This document shows positions 10,701 to 17,618 of a stretch of DNA of 19,945 nucleotides, piece after piece. The DNA is from Hyphomicrobiales bacterium (GTDB lineage: Bacteria > Pseudomonadota > Alphaproteobacteria > Rhizobiales > Devosiaceae). Under the pieces are notes generated by a model, which ran no database searches, was not told the DNA's origin, and saw only the letters and a list, made by a program, of their open reading frames with translations. Positions within the stretch are counted from its first letter, which is position 1; every line of letters starts with the position of its first letter. The translations under genes and the position numbers were made by a program. The DNA is taken from the NCBI GenBank assembly GCA_026989045.1, contig JALSJY010000094.1, positions 1-19,945 on the forward strand. Reading direction: 5' to 3'.

Positions 10701-11946
10701 GCATATTCATCTTCACACGGCCAACAGCACTAAGATCATAACGCTCATTGTCAAAGAATAACGACTTAAACATTGCCTCTGCAGTATCAATAGTTGGTGG
10801 CTCACCTGGGCGCATAACCCTATAAATATCAAACAAAGCATCTTCACGTGTTTCATTCTTATCTAAAGCAAGAGTATTGCGAATATACGCGCCAACATTT
10901 AAATGATCGATATCAAGAATATTCAGCTTATCAAAACCAGCTTCTTCAAGCTTTTCAAGCATGTTTTCATCAATTTCGGCACCAGCTTCTGCATAAATTT
11001 CGCCAGTTTCCATGTTAAACATGTCTTGCGCAATGAAAGAGCCATAAAGCTCATCATCTTGAACCAAAAGGTGTTTCAAGCCGCTCTCTACAAGCTTTTT
11101 AGCACCGCGGGCGGAAAGTTTAACTCCTGCCTCGTGTACAACTTTACCAGTTTTAGCATCTATTAAATCATGGATAGGCTTAATGCCTTTGAATTGTTCA
11201 GCATCAAAAGGCTTTTTCCAGCCTTTTTTAGTTTTAACAAATTCTGAGCTATCATAATAAGTATTTAAAATTTCCTCAACGTCCATTCCAAGCGCTTTTA
11301 AGAGCGATGTTACTGGAATTTTACGACGACGATCAATGCGAGCAAAAACAATGTCTTTTGGATCAAATTCGATATCAAGCCATGAACCGCGATAAGGAAT
11401 GATACGAGAAGCAAATAATAATTTACCTGAAGAGTGCGACTTACCCTTATCATGATCGAAAAACACACCAGGTGAGCGGTGCATTTGCGAAACAATAACA
11501 CGCTCAGTGCCATTAACAACAAAAGTGCCGCTACCAGTCATGAATGGCATATCACCCATATAGACTTCTTGCTCTTTAATATCTTTAACCGAGCGCGCGC
11601 CTGTTTCTTCATCAATATCAAACACAATCAAGCGCAATGTAACTTTAAGCGGGGCAGCAAATGTCATGCCACGTTGGCGACATTCTTCTACATCATATTT
11701 TGGTTGCTCAAACTCATAGCGCACAAATTCTAGTGAAGCTGTGTTTGAAAAATCAGCAATTGGAAAAACTGACTTAAATACAGATTGCAACCCTGTATCA
11801 AGACGACCACCCTCTGGCTCATCCATTATTAAAAATTGATCGTAAGAGGTTTTTTGCACCTCAATCAGATTTGGCATTTTGGTAACTTCTTTAATATTAC
11901 CAAAAGACTTGCGCACCTTGCGGCGGCCGTTAAAATTAGTAGCCAT
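7789..11946 (-). CDS. rpoB: DNA-directed RNA polymerase subunit beta
   Basis: The beta subunit forms the other half of the polymerase active cleft and is the rifampicin target. The 1385-residue product is slightly longer than E. coli RpoB (1342), as usual in alphaproteobacteria. Landmarks: RRKVRKSFG near the N terminus, [19 protein letters not shown] at about 146-164, and the rifampicin region from [11 protein letters not shown] to [11 protein letters not shown] (about 515-545). In it Gln521, Asp524, His534 and Ser539 correspond to E. coli Gln513, Asp516, His526 and Ser531, all in the susceptible state. The C terminus has the clamp-anchor stretch [20 protein letters not shown] and an acidic tail. 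AGGAG seven bases before the ATG supports the start. A 242-base interval with inverted repeats separates it from rplL. Confidence 0.99.
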   Translation of the reverse strand: MATNFNGRRKVRKSFGNIKEVTKMPNLIEVQKTSYDQFLIMDEPEGGRLDTGLQSVFKSVFPIADFSNTASLEFVRYEFEQPKYDVEECRQRGMTFAAPLKVTLRLIVFDIDEETGARSVKDIKEQEVYMGDMPFMTGSGTFVVNGTERVIVSQMHRSPGVFFDHDKGKSHSSGKLLFASRIIPYRGSWLDIEFDPKDIVFARIDRRRKIPVTSLLKALGMDVEEILNTYYDSSEFVKTKKGWKKPFDAEQFKGIKPIHDLIDAKTGKVVHEAGVKLSARGAKKLVESGLKHLLVQDDELYGSFIAQDMFNMETGEIYAEAGAEIDENMLEKLEEAGFDKLNILDIDHLNVGAYIRNTLALDKNETREDALFDIYRVMRPGEPPTIDTAEAMFKSLFFDNERYDLSAVGRVKMNMRLDMECEDTVRILRKEDIVEVVRTLVNLRDGKGLIDDIDNLGNRRVRSVGELMENQYRVGLLRMERAIKERMSSVEIDTVMPQDLINAKPAAAAVREFFGSSQLSQFMDQTNPLSEITHKRRLSALGPGGLTRERAGFEVRDVHVTHYGRICPIETPEGPNIGLINSLATFARVNKYGFIETPYRKVVDSKPTDEVVYLSAMEEAKYHIAQANAKLDENGEFANDLVTARFVGEVSLTPVKQIDLMDVSPKQVISIASSLIPFLENDDANRALMGSNMMRQAVPLLRSHAPYVGTGMEAVVARDSGAAIVAKRSGIVDQVDATRIVVRATDEIDASKSGVDIYNLMKFQRSNQSTCINQRPLVVMGDHVNEGDIIADGPSTDLGDLALGRNVLVAFMPWNGFNFEDSILLSDKIVKDDVYTSIHIEEFEVMARDTKLGPEEITRDIPNVSEEALRNLDEAGIVHIGAEVGPGDILVGKITPKGESPMTPEEKLLRAIFGDKASDVRDSSLRVPPGDSGTVVEVRVFNRHGIEKDERAMSIEREEIEHLAKDRDDEQSILNRNVFARLKEMLFGKEATAGPKGYLVGTKLNDSIFESQPRSKWWQFAVDDDKIMSEIEALQAQYEDSRKLLEQRFINKVDKLQRGDELLPGVMKMVKVFVATKRKLQSGDKMAGRHGNKGVVSRIMPQEDMPFLEDGTPVEIVLNPLGVPSRMNVGQILETHLGWACAGMGKKIDEMLRVYRENGDLNPLKDEVDYLFKGDESLTGLDDDSIIRLSEQLTDGVSIATPVFDGAKEVNIVEMLERAGLDGSGQSTLYDGRTGEKFDRKVTVGYIYMLKLHHLVDDKIHARSIGPYSLVTQQPLGGKAQFGGQRFGEMEVWALEAYGAAYTLQEMLTIKSDDVGGRTKVYESIVRGDNSFEPGIPESFNVLVKEIRSLGLNVELTETEYEDDGDDELLTSQSDELETPADAAE

Positions 11947-12188
11947 TACAAGCTCCTATTAGCTAAGAATTTAAAATGAAAAAGCAATTGTCCAAAACAC
12001 CGACAATCAGCCGTCGGTCTTCTAGGCACGTGCCTAATGTTATTTTATTCGTATATTACTAAAACCAAATCTATTTAGAGGTGATTCTATAAAAATACTA
12101 TAATTTCTTATCCATAACAAATATGTCACTTCAAAGACAAAGAACGAGGTGGCAAAATTCGCCACCCCGAATGTTTAAATAAGTAAAA
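11947..12188 (-). promoter_or_regulatory. rplL-rpoB intergenic region with inverted repeats
   Basis: No gene is seen here. Three inverted repeats stand out: GGTGGC/GCCACC (12148-12166) just after rplL, the perfect 14-base palindrome TAGGCACGTGCCTA at 12023-12036, and ACCGAC (11999-12004) with GTCGGT (12013-12018) about 50 bases before the rpoB start. In E. coli the equivalent gap contains an attenuator and an RNase III site that lower rpoBC output relative to rplJL; a similar job is a reasonable inference here. AGGAG for rpoB is at 11952-11956. Confidence 0.5.
12148..12166 (-). terminator. Attenuator-like hairpin after rplL
   Basis: A 6-pair, GC-rich stem GGTGGC/GCCACC with a 7-base loop lies 22 bases beyond the rplL stop. 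The tail on the minus strand is only moderately U-rich (TCGTTCTTTGTC), so it looks like a leaky attenuator or processing site more than a full terminator, which fits the need to continue into rpoB. Confidence 0.5.
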
Positions 12189-12563
12189 TTACTTAATTTC
12201 TACTGTTGCGCCAGCGGCTTCTAATTTAGCCTTAAGCTCTGCAGCTTCGTCCTTAGAAACAGCTTCTTTAACTGGCTTTGGAGCGCTTTCAACAAGTGCT
12301 TTAGACTCAGCAAGACCAAGACCAGTGATTGAGCGAACCTCTTTAATAACGTTAAGTTTCTTAGCGCCCATATCGGCAAGAATAACATCAAATTCGGTTT
12401 GCTCTTCTGCAGCAGCACCGCCAGCATCACCAGCAACCGCAGCAACGGCAACTGGAGCAGCAGCAGATACGCCCCATTTTTCTTCAAGCATTTTTGAAAG
12501 CTCAGAAGCTTCCAAAACAGTAAGTGCAGACAAATCATCTACTAGTTTATTTAAATCAGCCAT
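12189..12563 (-). CDS. rplL: 50S ribosomal protein L7/L12
   Basis: L7/L12 forms the dimers of the ribosomal stalk that recruit and activate translational GTPases such as EF-G. The 124-residue length is typical. Residues 1-30 form the dimerisation helices that bind L10 ([19 protein letters not shown]), about 33-52 is the Ala/Gly/Val-rich flexible hinge, and about 53-124 is the globular domain with the factor-binding helix region [26 protein letters not shown] about nine bases before the ATG supports the start. It follows rplJ by 68 bases; its product is needed in multiple copies per L10, so strong separate initiation is expected. Identity is certain. Confidence 0.98.
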   Translation of the reverse strand: MADLNKLVDDLSALTVLEASELSKMLEEKWGVSAAAPVAVAAVAGDAGGAAAEEQTEFDVILADMGAKKLNVIKEVRSITGLGLAESKALVESAPKPVKEAVSKDEAAELKAKLEAAGATVEIK

Positions 12564-12631
12564 TAAAATTTCCTCAAATGGTTGTTAGTTTGGTTTAAGT
12601 TTAATTGTGGAACAGTCGCTTTTGCCTAAAA

Positions 12632-13147
12632 TTAAGCAGCTCCCTTTTCCGAATACGCAGAAATAACTCGTGCCACTTGGCCACCAGGTGCTTGCACAAC
12701 CATTGCGATTTTTGCCGCTGGCTGCGTAAGCATACCTGCGATTTTACCGCGCAATTCGTCGAGCGAAGGCAATGATGCCAAATTCTTGACACCATCAACA
12801 TCAAGTTCTGTTGAACCCATTGCACCACCAAGAATGACAAATTTCTTATTGGTTTTAGCAAAATTTACTGCAATTTTAGGTGCAGTAATTGGATCATCAG
12901 AATAAGCAATAAGTGTTGGACCTGTAAACAGGTCACTTACATCTGCATTCTCAGTTTGTTTAAGAGCTAGCTTAGCAAGACGGTTTTTTGCGACTTTAAC
13001 CTGCCCACCTTCCGTTTTCATCTGAACACGAAGTTCTTCCAAATCGGCTACAGTGAGACCGGCATAATGAGCAACGACAAACACTTGCGAAGACTTAAAG
13101 GTCTTTGTAAGTGAGGTGACAAGCTCTGCTTTTTCCGCTCTATCCAC
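12632..13147 (-). CDS. rplJ: 50S ribosomal protein L10 (GTG start)
   Basis: L10 anchors the L7/L12 dimers to 23S rRNA at the stalk base and, in studied bacteria, the L10-L12 complex represses its own mRNA. The 171-residue product starts [10 protein letters not shown], has the rRNA-binding N-terminal domain to about 130 (with [13 protein letters not shown] near 50-62 and [13 protein letters not shown]), and a C-terminal helix for L12 binding. The start codon is GTG at 13145-13147, with GGAG about eight bases upstream; no better ATG exists near the conserved start. A weak initiation codon is notable for an abundant protein and suits tight translational control. Upstream lies a 377-base structured interval. 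Confidence 0.96.
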   Translation of the reverse strand: MDRAEKAELVTSLTKTFKSSQVFVVAHYAGLTVADLEELRVQMKTEGGQVKVAKNRLAKLALKQTENADVSDLFTGPTLIAYSDDPITAPKIAVNFAKTNKKFVILGGAMGSTELDVDGVKNLASLPSLDELRGKIAGMLTQPAAKIAMVVQAPGGQVARVISAYSEKGAA

Positions 13148-13165
13148 TATTTCTCTCCACTAAAA

Positions 13166-13311
13166 GGCTCGGACTATAATTCCGAACCATTCTAAAATAT
13201 GTTGTCTCATTCATTCTATGACCTCACATGAGGCAAATGAAACAACGGCTCAACGCCTGTAACCAACCCTCTCCTTAAATAACAAGAGAGTAATTAGCTT
13301 GGTTCGAACCG
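13166..13311 (-). promoter_or_regulatory. Candidate L10 leader upstream of rplJ
   Basis: Directly before the rplJ ribosome binding site the minus strand can fold into a series of stems. GTTGTTTCATT pairs with AATGAGACAAC (arms 13236-13246 and 13201-13211, ten Watson-Crick pairs and one G-U) and encloses CCTCA/TGAGG (13222-13233). Next to the gene, TCGGA (13169-13173) pairs with TCCGA (13181-13185), extended by GG/CC. Further up are CTCTC/GAGAG (13269-13290) and the palindrome GGTTCGAACC (13301-13310). Known rplJ leaders bind the L10-L12 complex in this position; assignment to that class is by location and structure, not by matched consensus. Confidence 0.55.
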
Positions 13312-13431
13312 AAAAGAGAAAAGTCAAAACTGACTTAAACCTCAAAATCGATCTTCACCCTATCTATTACTGGCTCATACGATTTAAGAAACAAGCAAAG
13401 CTTATTTCACCCGTAGTCTTTGACAGGACTT

Positions 13432-13505
13432 TGTCGCTAAAAGAAAGCTAACCTCTATAGTTAGCTTCATTAGCGACATTTTGGGCGAATAAACCGCCCA
13501 AAATT
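13432..13505 (-). terminator. Tandem strong hairpins after rplA
   Basis: Two hairpins share one base at 13479. The first after the rplA stop is a perfect 10-pair stem ATTTTGGGCG/CGCCCAAAAT (13479-13505, loop 7). The second is nested: TGTCGCTAA/TTAGCGACA (13432-13440 with 13471-13479) enclosing AAGCTAAC/GTTAGCTT (13446-13453 with 13461-13468). No U run follows on the minus strand, so this may be an attenuator, an RNA-processing site or a stabiliser of rplK-rplA mRNA rather than a classic terminator. The rest of the gap up to rplJ (13312-13431) holds only the small repeat AAGTCA/TGACTT at 13321-13336. Confidence 0.55.
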
Positions 13506-13524
13506 CTTAAATATCTCAAAATGC

Positions 13525-14217
13525 TTAGTTAAGCACGCTTGAGCTATCAACATGAACACCAGGGCCCATTGTTGAAGAGATCGAAACACGCTTAATATAA
13601 ACACCTTTAGAGCCAGATGGCTTTGCTTTACTCACAGCACCAACGAATGCTTTGATATTTTCAAGCAACGCCTCTTGTGAAAACGAAGCCTTACCAATAC
13701 CAGCATGCAAAATTCCTGCTTTTTCAACACGGAACTCAACTGCACCACCCTTAGCAGCTTTCACAGCGGTTGCCACATCAGGAGTAACAGTACCAACTTT
13801 TGGGTTTGGCATCAAATTACGTGGGCCAAGCACTCTACCTAAACGACCAACAACTGGCATCATATCAGGAGTAGCAATACAACGATCAAAGTCGATTTTG
13901 CCAGCCAACACCTGCTCAGCTAACTCTTCAGCGCCAACAATATCAGCCCCTGCAGCTTTTGCCTCATCAGCTTTTGCATCACGCGCAAAAACCGCAACAC
14001 GAACCGACTTACCTGTGCCATTTGGTAAATTGACAACACCTCGAACCATTTGATCCGCGTGACGAGGATCAACGCCAAGGTTCATCGCAATATCAATAGT
14101 TTCATCAAATTTTGCAGTTGCGCGCTCTTTAACCATAGCCAGAGCTTCATCAATACTATAGTCTTTATTACGATCAATGCCACTCAAAGCGGCTTTATAT
14201 CTTTTTCCAACAGCCAT
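13525..14217 (-). CDS. rplA: 50S ribosomal protein L1
   Basis: L1 forms the mobile stalk at the E site and helps release deacylated tRNA; in E. coli it also represses the rplK-rplA mRNA. The 230-residue product has the standard length and begins [10 protein letters not shown]. The family signature [20 protein letters not shown] lies at about 117-136 and is followed by [12 protein letters not shown]; near the C terminus [17 protein letters not shown] is typical. It starts three bases after the rplK stop. Its ribosome binding site AGGAG is made by the last codons of rplK (CAG GAG TAG), so coupling to rplK is likely. Identity is certain. Confidence 0.98.
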   Translation of the reverse strand: MAVGKRYKAALSGIDRNKDYSIDEALAMVKERATAKFDETIDIAMNLGVDPRHADQMVRGVVNLPNGTGKSVRVAVFARDAKADEAKAAGADIVGAEELAEQVLAGKIDFDRCIATPDMMPVVGRLGRVLGPRNLMPNPKVGTVTPDVATAVKAAKGGAVEFRVEKAGILHAGIGKASFSQEALLENIKAFVGAVSKAKPSGSKGVYIKRVSISSTMGPGVHVDSSSVLN

Positions 14218-14220
14218 AAT

Positions 14221-14649
14221 CTACTCCTGAACCTCAATACCCATTGAACGAGCAGAACCAGCAACCTGCGCCATGGCAGCCTCCACGGTATCAGCGTTCA
14301 AATCTTTCATTTTCTGCTCAGCAATATCACGCAATTGTGCTTGTGAGAGCGAACCAGCAACTTCATGCCCTGGTTTATTTGAACCAGACTTAAGCTTAAG
14401 AGCCTTTTTAATATAATAGCTCACAGGAGGCATCTTGAGTTCAAAAGTAAAACTCTTATCCGCATAAATTGTAATAACCGTAGGGATTGGCGCATTCTTT
14501 TCAATTTCTTGAGTTTTTGCGTTAAACGCCTTACAAAACTCCATAATATTAAGACCGCGCTGACCCAAAGCTGGACCAATTGGAGGCGACGGATTTGCCG
14601 CTCCTGCTGGAACTTGTAGCTTCAAATAGCCAGTAATTTTCTTCGCCAT
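14221..14649 (-). CDS. rplK: 50S ribosomal protein L11
   Basis: L11 binds the GTPase-associated centre of 23S rRNA together with L10 and is needed for the RelA response. The 142-residue length matches the family. The N-terminal domain contains [11 protein letters not shown] at 22-32, the proline-rich helix that contacts release factors and thiopeptides; the C-terminal rRNA-binding domain includes [12 protein letters not shown] and [18 protein letters not shown] before the ATG supports the start. It heads the rplK-rplA pair; 172 bases separate it from nusG and include two hairpins, so it may have additional control apart from nusG read-through. Confidence 0.98.
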   Translation of the reverse strand: MAKKITGYLKLQVPAGAANPSPPIGPALGQRGLNIMEFCKAFNAKTQEIEKNAPIPTVITIYADKSFTFELKMPPVSYYIKKALKLKSGSNKPGHEVAGSLSQAQLRDIAEQKMKDLNADTVEAAMAQVAGSARSMGIEVQE

Positions 14650-14669
14650 AATCGTCCTTTCTATATTTT

Positions 14670-14687
14670 ACCCAAATCATTTTGGGT
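14670..14687 (-). promoter_or_regulatory. Hairpin just upstream of rplK
   Basis: A perfect 7-pair stem ACCCAAA/TTTGGGT with a 4-base loop lies 21 bases before the rplK start, close to its ribosome binding site. In E. coli the L1 repressor target is in the equivalent place; I see the stem but cannot match the L1-binding consensus with confidence. Confidence 0.35.
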
Positions 14688-14755
14688 TTAGACGTTTGTG
14701 GTGCAAGGTTTTACCGATGAATGGCATTCACCGCCCTCTCCCACGTTTTATATTC

Positions 14756-14821
14756 GTCGACATCGCAACCTCCGGTTGCTTCCTCGACACCCCCGCCTTA
14801 TAAAGACAGGCAAAGACAGGC
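14756..14821 (-). repeat. Nested hairpin and 10-base tandem repeat after nusG
   Basis: Immediately after the nusG stop, AAAGACAGGC occurs twice in perfect tandem (14802-14811 and 14812-14821, plus-strand reading). About 13 bases further is a hairpin with GCAACC/GGTTGC (14765-14779, loop of three) inside GTCGA/TCGAC (14756-14760 with 14784-14788), the two stems separated by a symmetric 4 x 4 internal loop. No U run follows, so it is not a normal terminator. Its role, perhaps RNA processing between nusG and rplK, is unknown. Confidence 0.6.
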
Positions 14822-15352
14822 TTATAGTTTTTCAACCTGTCCATATTCCAATTCAACCGGAGTAGCCCGACCAAAAATAGAAACTTCTACTTTGAGGCGC
14901 GCACGCTCCTCATCAACTTCTTCAACAAGACCGTTAAACGATGCAAATGGACCATCGCTAACCCGAACCTGCTCACCAATTTCAAACGAAATAGAGGGCT
15001 TAGGGCGCTCCACTCCTTCTTGAACTTGCTGTAAAATACTTTGTGCCTCTGCCTCTGAAATAGGAATAGGCTTATTCTCTGACCCCAAAAAGCCTGTCAC
15101 TTTTGGTGTGTTTTTGATTAGATGGAATGTCTCATCGGTCAATTCCATTTTCACCAAGATATAACCAGGGAAAAATTTACGTTCGGCATCGACTTTTCTG
15201 CCGCGACGAACTTCAACTACTTTTTCGACAGGAACAAGAACCTGCTCAAACAAATCATCAAGCTTAGTTTGAGAGATTTTTTCCAAGATTGCATCAGCAA
15301 CCTTGCGCTCAAAATTCGAATAAGCTTGAACAATATACCAGCGCTTAGCCAT
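14822..15352 (-). CDS. nusG: Transcription termination/antitermination factor NusG
   Basis: NusG binds the RNA polymerase clamp, increases elongation rate and links polymerase to Rho or to ribosomal protein S10. The 176-residue product starts MAKRWYIVQAYSNFE, the usual NGN domain opening. FFPGYILVKM at 60-69 and the region around NTPKVTGFLG (81-90) belong to the same domain. The KOW domain begins near 125 (GEQVRVSDGPFASFNG) and ends at the C terminus with PVELEYGQVEKL. The nearest AGG motifs lie 8-16 bases before the ATG, so the start is supported mainly by conservation. It follows secE by 50 bases. Identity is certain. Confidence 0.98.
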   Translation of the reverse strand: MAKRWYIVQAYSNFERKVADAILEKISQTKLDDLFEQVLVPVEKVVEVRRGRKVDAERKFFPGYILVKMELTDETFHLIKNTPKVTGFLGSENKPIPISEAEAQSILQQVQEGVERPKPSISFEIGEQVRVSDGPFASFNGLVEEVDEERARLKVEVSIFGRATPVELEYGQVEKL

Positions 15353-15402
15353 CGGGCAAACCTGCTCCTAAATCAAAACCAAAATAATCGCTAAAATTTC
15401 TC

Positions 15403-15597
15403 TTAACGAATCGACAATAACATCTGCACGAACCAAGAAATCACCTGATCCGAGAGCATAAAAAATATAGAGGCCAAAAATACCATAACCAAAACCATAA
15501 TCGAAGAAACTACTGTTTCGTTACGTGTAGGCCATACAACTTTTTTCACCTCTGTGCGCACTTGTTGCAAAAAAGTAAACGGGTTGGTTTTTGCCAT
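15403..15597 (-). CDS. secE: Preprotein translocase subunit SecE
   Basis: SecE clamps the SecY channel in the inner membrane. At 64 residues this is the short, single-span form common outside enterobacteria. An amphipathic N-terminal part (NPFTFLQQVRTEVKKV) leads into the conserved VWPTRNE at 21-27, followed by a single membrane segment at about 30-48 and a short hydrophobic tail. CAGGTCG before the ATG supports the start. secE-nusG adjacency with tRNA-Trp upstream is a conserved arrangement. A repeat pair and an attenuator-like hairpin lie in its 264-base upstream region. Confidence 0.96.
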   Translation of the reverse strand: MAKTNPFTFLQQVRTEVKKVVWPTRNETVVSSIMVLVMVFLASIFFMLSDQVISWFVQMLLSIR

Positions 15598-15639
15598 TTT
15601 TCGACCTGACTTTAGTTTGTTTTAAACAATAACACTTAT

Positions 15640-15676
15640 TTTAGCTACAACAAATGCTGCTTTAGCCATAACAAAT
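15640..15676 (-). repeat. Paired direct repeat in the secE leader
   Basis: TTTAGCTACAACAAAT (15640-15655) and TTTAGCCATAACAAAT (15661-15676) match at 14 of 16 bases and are offset by 21 bases, two helical turns. They lie 43-79 bases upstream of the secE start. Such spacing suits a dimeric DNA-binding protein on one face of the helix, but no regulator can be named. A 15-codon open frame starting MAKAAFVV also spans them on the minus strand (15622-15669) without a good ribosome binding site. Confidence 0.5.
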
Positions 15677-15714
15677 AGCCACGCGAGTCACCCCGTGCGG
15701 CATTATTCAATTGC

Positions 15715-15743
15715 TGTCTATAAAAAAATACAAACAAAAGCAA
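15715..15743 (-). promoter_or_regulatory. Possible secE-nusG promoter
   Basis: On the minus strand TTGCTT (15738-15743) is separated by 17 bases from TAGACA (15715-15720). TATAGA with a 15-base spacer is an alternative -10. The match is modest and overlaps the hairpin at 15736-15754, so the two readings compete. Confidence 0.3.
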
Positions 15744-15754
15744 GTGCTGCTTTT
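15721..15754 (-). terminator. Possible terminator of tRNA-Trp, upstream of secE
   Basis: On the minus strand AAAAGCA pairs with TGCTTTT (15736-15742 with 15748-15754, loop of five) and is followed by GTTTGTATTTTTTT. The stem is AT-rich with only two G-C pairs, but the U run is long. It lies about 110 bases after the tRNA-Trp end, so it could end or attenuate the tRNA transcript before secE. Confidence 0.45.
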
Positions 15755-15861
15755 AGTTTTTTATCGAATTTTCAATGTTTGTGAGTTCTTATATGGTAAC
15801 AAGAAGAAAACTCTATACGTGGCTCATGAAGAAAAGCCTATATAAACAAAATAACTGACTT

Positions 15862-15937
15862 TGGCAGGGGCGGAGGGACTCGAACCCACGACCCTCGGTT
15901 TTGGAGACCGATGCTCTACCAACTGAGCTACACCCCT
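15862..15937 (-). tRNA. tRNA-Trp (anticodon CCA)
   Basis: A 76-base cloverleaf including an encoded 3' CCA. The acceptor stem is AGGGGTG with CGCCCCT (one G-U pair) and discriminator G. The D arm is GCTC...GAGC. The anticodon stem TCGGT/ACCGA carries the loop CTCCAAA with anticodon CCA (plus-strand 15902-15904), so it reads UGG. The T arm GTGGG-TTCGAGT-CCCTC has a U-U mismatch at its second pair. The gene lies in its conserved place ahead of secE-nusG. A weak promoter candidate, TTGCGC-17-TAGACA, lies close upstream. Confidence 0.97.
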
Positions 15938-16367
15938 ATAAAGCCAAGCGCTTGTCTAATTGTATTTATCCTTTGGCGCAAGATGTTTATGTAAAGCTTT
16001 TAAAAAATATCGAATAAATCAAGCTTTCACACTAAAAACGTGTAATTTAGGCATTAAATAACATGAGTTTTATACATTATTACTCTAAAAGCCCTTCCCT
16101 ATTGCTCGATAAACCTCTCCCTAGCAATTAGCTACATTAAAGCAACCGCCAAAAAATAAACACAATTTGTGTTAAATATATTACATATTAAATTTAAATT
16201 TTGGATATTTCACAATAAACTTCTTTATATTTTTAACTTTATACTACCCACCCAAAAGATAAAGAAATATGCCAGTTTTATGATGACTAAAAATCATAAA
16301 ATTTACTCACTGTATATATGCAAATTTGAGAATAAGACACGAGTTATAACAATATAAGGGCAATTAA
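15938..16367. other. AT-rich intergenic region between tRNA-Trp and the TAXI gene
   Basis: No gene is supported in these 430 bases. The region must hold the promoters of the divergent tRNA-Trp and TAXI genes. Its clearest element is the near-perfect dyad AACACAATTTGTGTT (16159-16173), about 195 bases before the TAXI start, which has the form of an operator. The palindrome CAAGCGCTTG (15945-15954) lies just outside the tRNA 5' end. The short plus-strand open frame at 16169-16357 is very AT-biased and lacks a ribosome binding site. Confidence 0.5.
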
Positions 16368-17459
16368 ATGACTTGGAATATATCACTCCCTAAAACACTT
16401 CTAAAACTTAGCTTAATAATGTTAACTATCGGAGCTACTCCTTCGCTTAGCTTTGAGAGTAATATTATGACTGGCGGTGCAACAGGCACTTACATTCAAT
16501 TTGGTAATGACATTAAAACATTAGCAAGTGTTATTGGCAGAGATATAACTGTTGTAGAATCAGCTGGTTCAATTGAAAATATTGAAGCAGTTAGGGATCG
16601 TCGTTATACACAATTTGGAATTGTTCAAAGTGATGTGCTTGATTTTCTTCGCACATTTAAAAATGAAGATCCAGCTATACGCCGCATTGTTCGTGATACG
16701 CGAATTGTATTTCCTCTTTACAATGAGGAGATACATATTGTTACCAAAAAGTCAGGATCAATAAATGTATTAGCTGATCTTTCTGGAAGAACAGTTGCCA
16801 TTGGCACACCAAATAGTGGCACTAACCTAACATCTACCTTTTTGTTTGAAGCTACAAATATCAAACCACAAACTATAGTGCCAATTTCAGCTTCTGATGC
16901 TTTAAAAGAATTAAACGCTGGCAATATTGATGCTTTTGTTTACGTCTCTGGCGCCCCAACCAAATTACTATTGGATACCAGTGTTAATGATGACTTAAAA
17001 CTTGTGCCAGTTGAGCCAAGCAATGTTAGCGGCTATTATGTAACCTCATTGCTTAAACAAGGCACATATCCTTGGTTGGACAAAGATGTTCTAGTTCCTA
17101 CTGTTAAAGCAGTTCTAATGACCTTCGAATATGACCCTAATAAAAATGACTATTTTAAGCAATCATGTGATGCTGTAACAGAAATTAGTTTTTTAATTAA
17201 ATTAAATCTTGAATATTTAAAACAAAATGGTCACCCAAAATGGAAGCAAGTTAATCTTAATGCCGAACTTCCAGGGTGGCAGCGCGCTCAATGTGTGGAA
17301 ACAGCACTTGCTCCAGACTATCAACTACCCCAAACAACATCACAGCAAGGCGTAATTTCTACTCCAGTTAACAATGAAGAGCCAACTCAGCGAATAGATT
17401 GCGAACAATTTGCAAACCCAATTGCTAAAAGACTTTGCTTGATGAAAAGCCTAAATTAG
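16368..17459 (+). CDS. TAXI-family TRAP-type periplasmic substrate-binding protein
   Basis: Members of this family capture a solute in the periplasm and hand it to a fused TRAP permease; the solute here cannot be deduced. The 363-residue product has a signal peptide (about 1-28, ending SLS). The family opening MTGGATGTYIQFG lies at 34-46, VVESAGSIENI at 62-72, FGIVQSDVL at 83-91, VFPLYNEEIHIV at 114-125, the Gly/Ser-rich ligand loop GTPNSGTN at 146-153, and NAGNIDAFVYVSGAP at 183-197. Cys267 and Cys309 could form one disulfide. After about residue 317 comes a Gln/Thr/Pro-rich linker and a tail with Cys345 and Cys357, a possible extra element. AAGGG before the ATG supports the start. No permease gene is adjacent in the window, and a strong terminator follows. 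Confidence 0.88.
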   Translation: MTWNISLPKTLLKLSLIMLTIGATPSLSFESNIMTGGATGTYIQFGNDIKTLASVIGRDITVVESAGSIENIEAVRDRRYTQFGIVQSDVLDFLRTFKNEDPAIRRIVRDTRIVFPLYNEEIHIVTKKSGSINVLADLSGRTVAIGTPNSGTNLTSTFLFEATNIKPQTIVPISASDALKELNAGNIDAFVYVSGAPTKLLLDTSVNDDLKLVPVEPSNVSGYYVTSLLKQGTYPWLDKDVLVPTVKAVLMTFEYDPNKNDYFKQSCDAVTEISFLIKLNLEYLKQNGHPKWKQVNLNAELPGWQRAQCVETALAPDYQLPQTTSQQGVISTPVNNEEPTQRIDCEQFANPIAKRLCLMKSLN

Positions 17460-17546
17460 TCAGTTATCCAAGATATCCCAAAATAAGCTTTTAGGCAGCA
17501 GTAACTCCTTGCTGATTTAATGAGCTAGATTTAGGTTTTTATCACT

Positions 17547-17594
17547 GGCTCGCCTATTAAATTAAAGGCGAGCCCTGACTTTTTCTTTTCTTTA
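17547..17594 (+). terminator. Rho-independent terminator of the TAXI gene
   Basis: A perfect 9-pair GC-rich stem GGCTCGCCT (17547-17555) with AGGCGAGCC (17566-17574), 10-base loop, followed by CTGACTTTTTCTTTTCTTT. The U run lies on the plus strand only, so it ends the TAXI transcript 88 bases past its stop and is not built for the opposing sulfur cluster. Confidence 0.85.
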
Positions 17595-17618
17595 GGTTTT
17601 ATTTTTTAGGCAGATGGC

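Noticed and set aside
15945..15954. Palindrome CAAGCGCTTG beside the tRNA gene as an attachment or integration site
   Set aside because: There is no duplicated tRNA end, integrase or other element nearby; a 10-base palindrome alone is weak evidence.
16169..16357. 62-codon plus-strand open frame before the TAXI gene
   Set aside because: Composition is dominated by Lys, Ile, Phe and Asn as expected of random AT-rich DNA, and there is no ribosome binding site.
16368..17459. Assignment of the TAXI protein as the Brucella BCSP31 orthologue
   Set aside because: The family is the same but the remembered BCSP31 sequence differs strongly along its length; this looks like another TAXI subtype.
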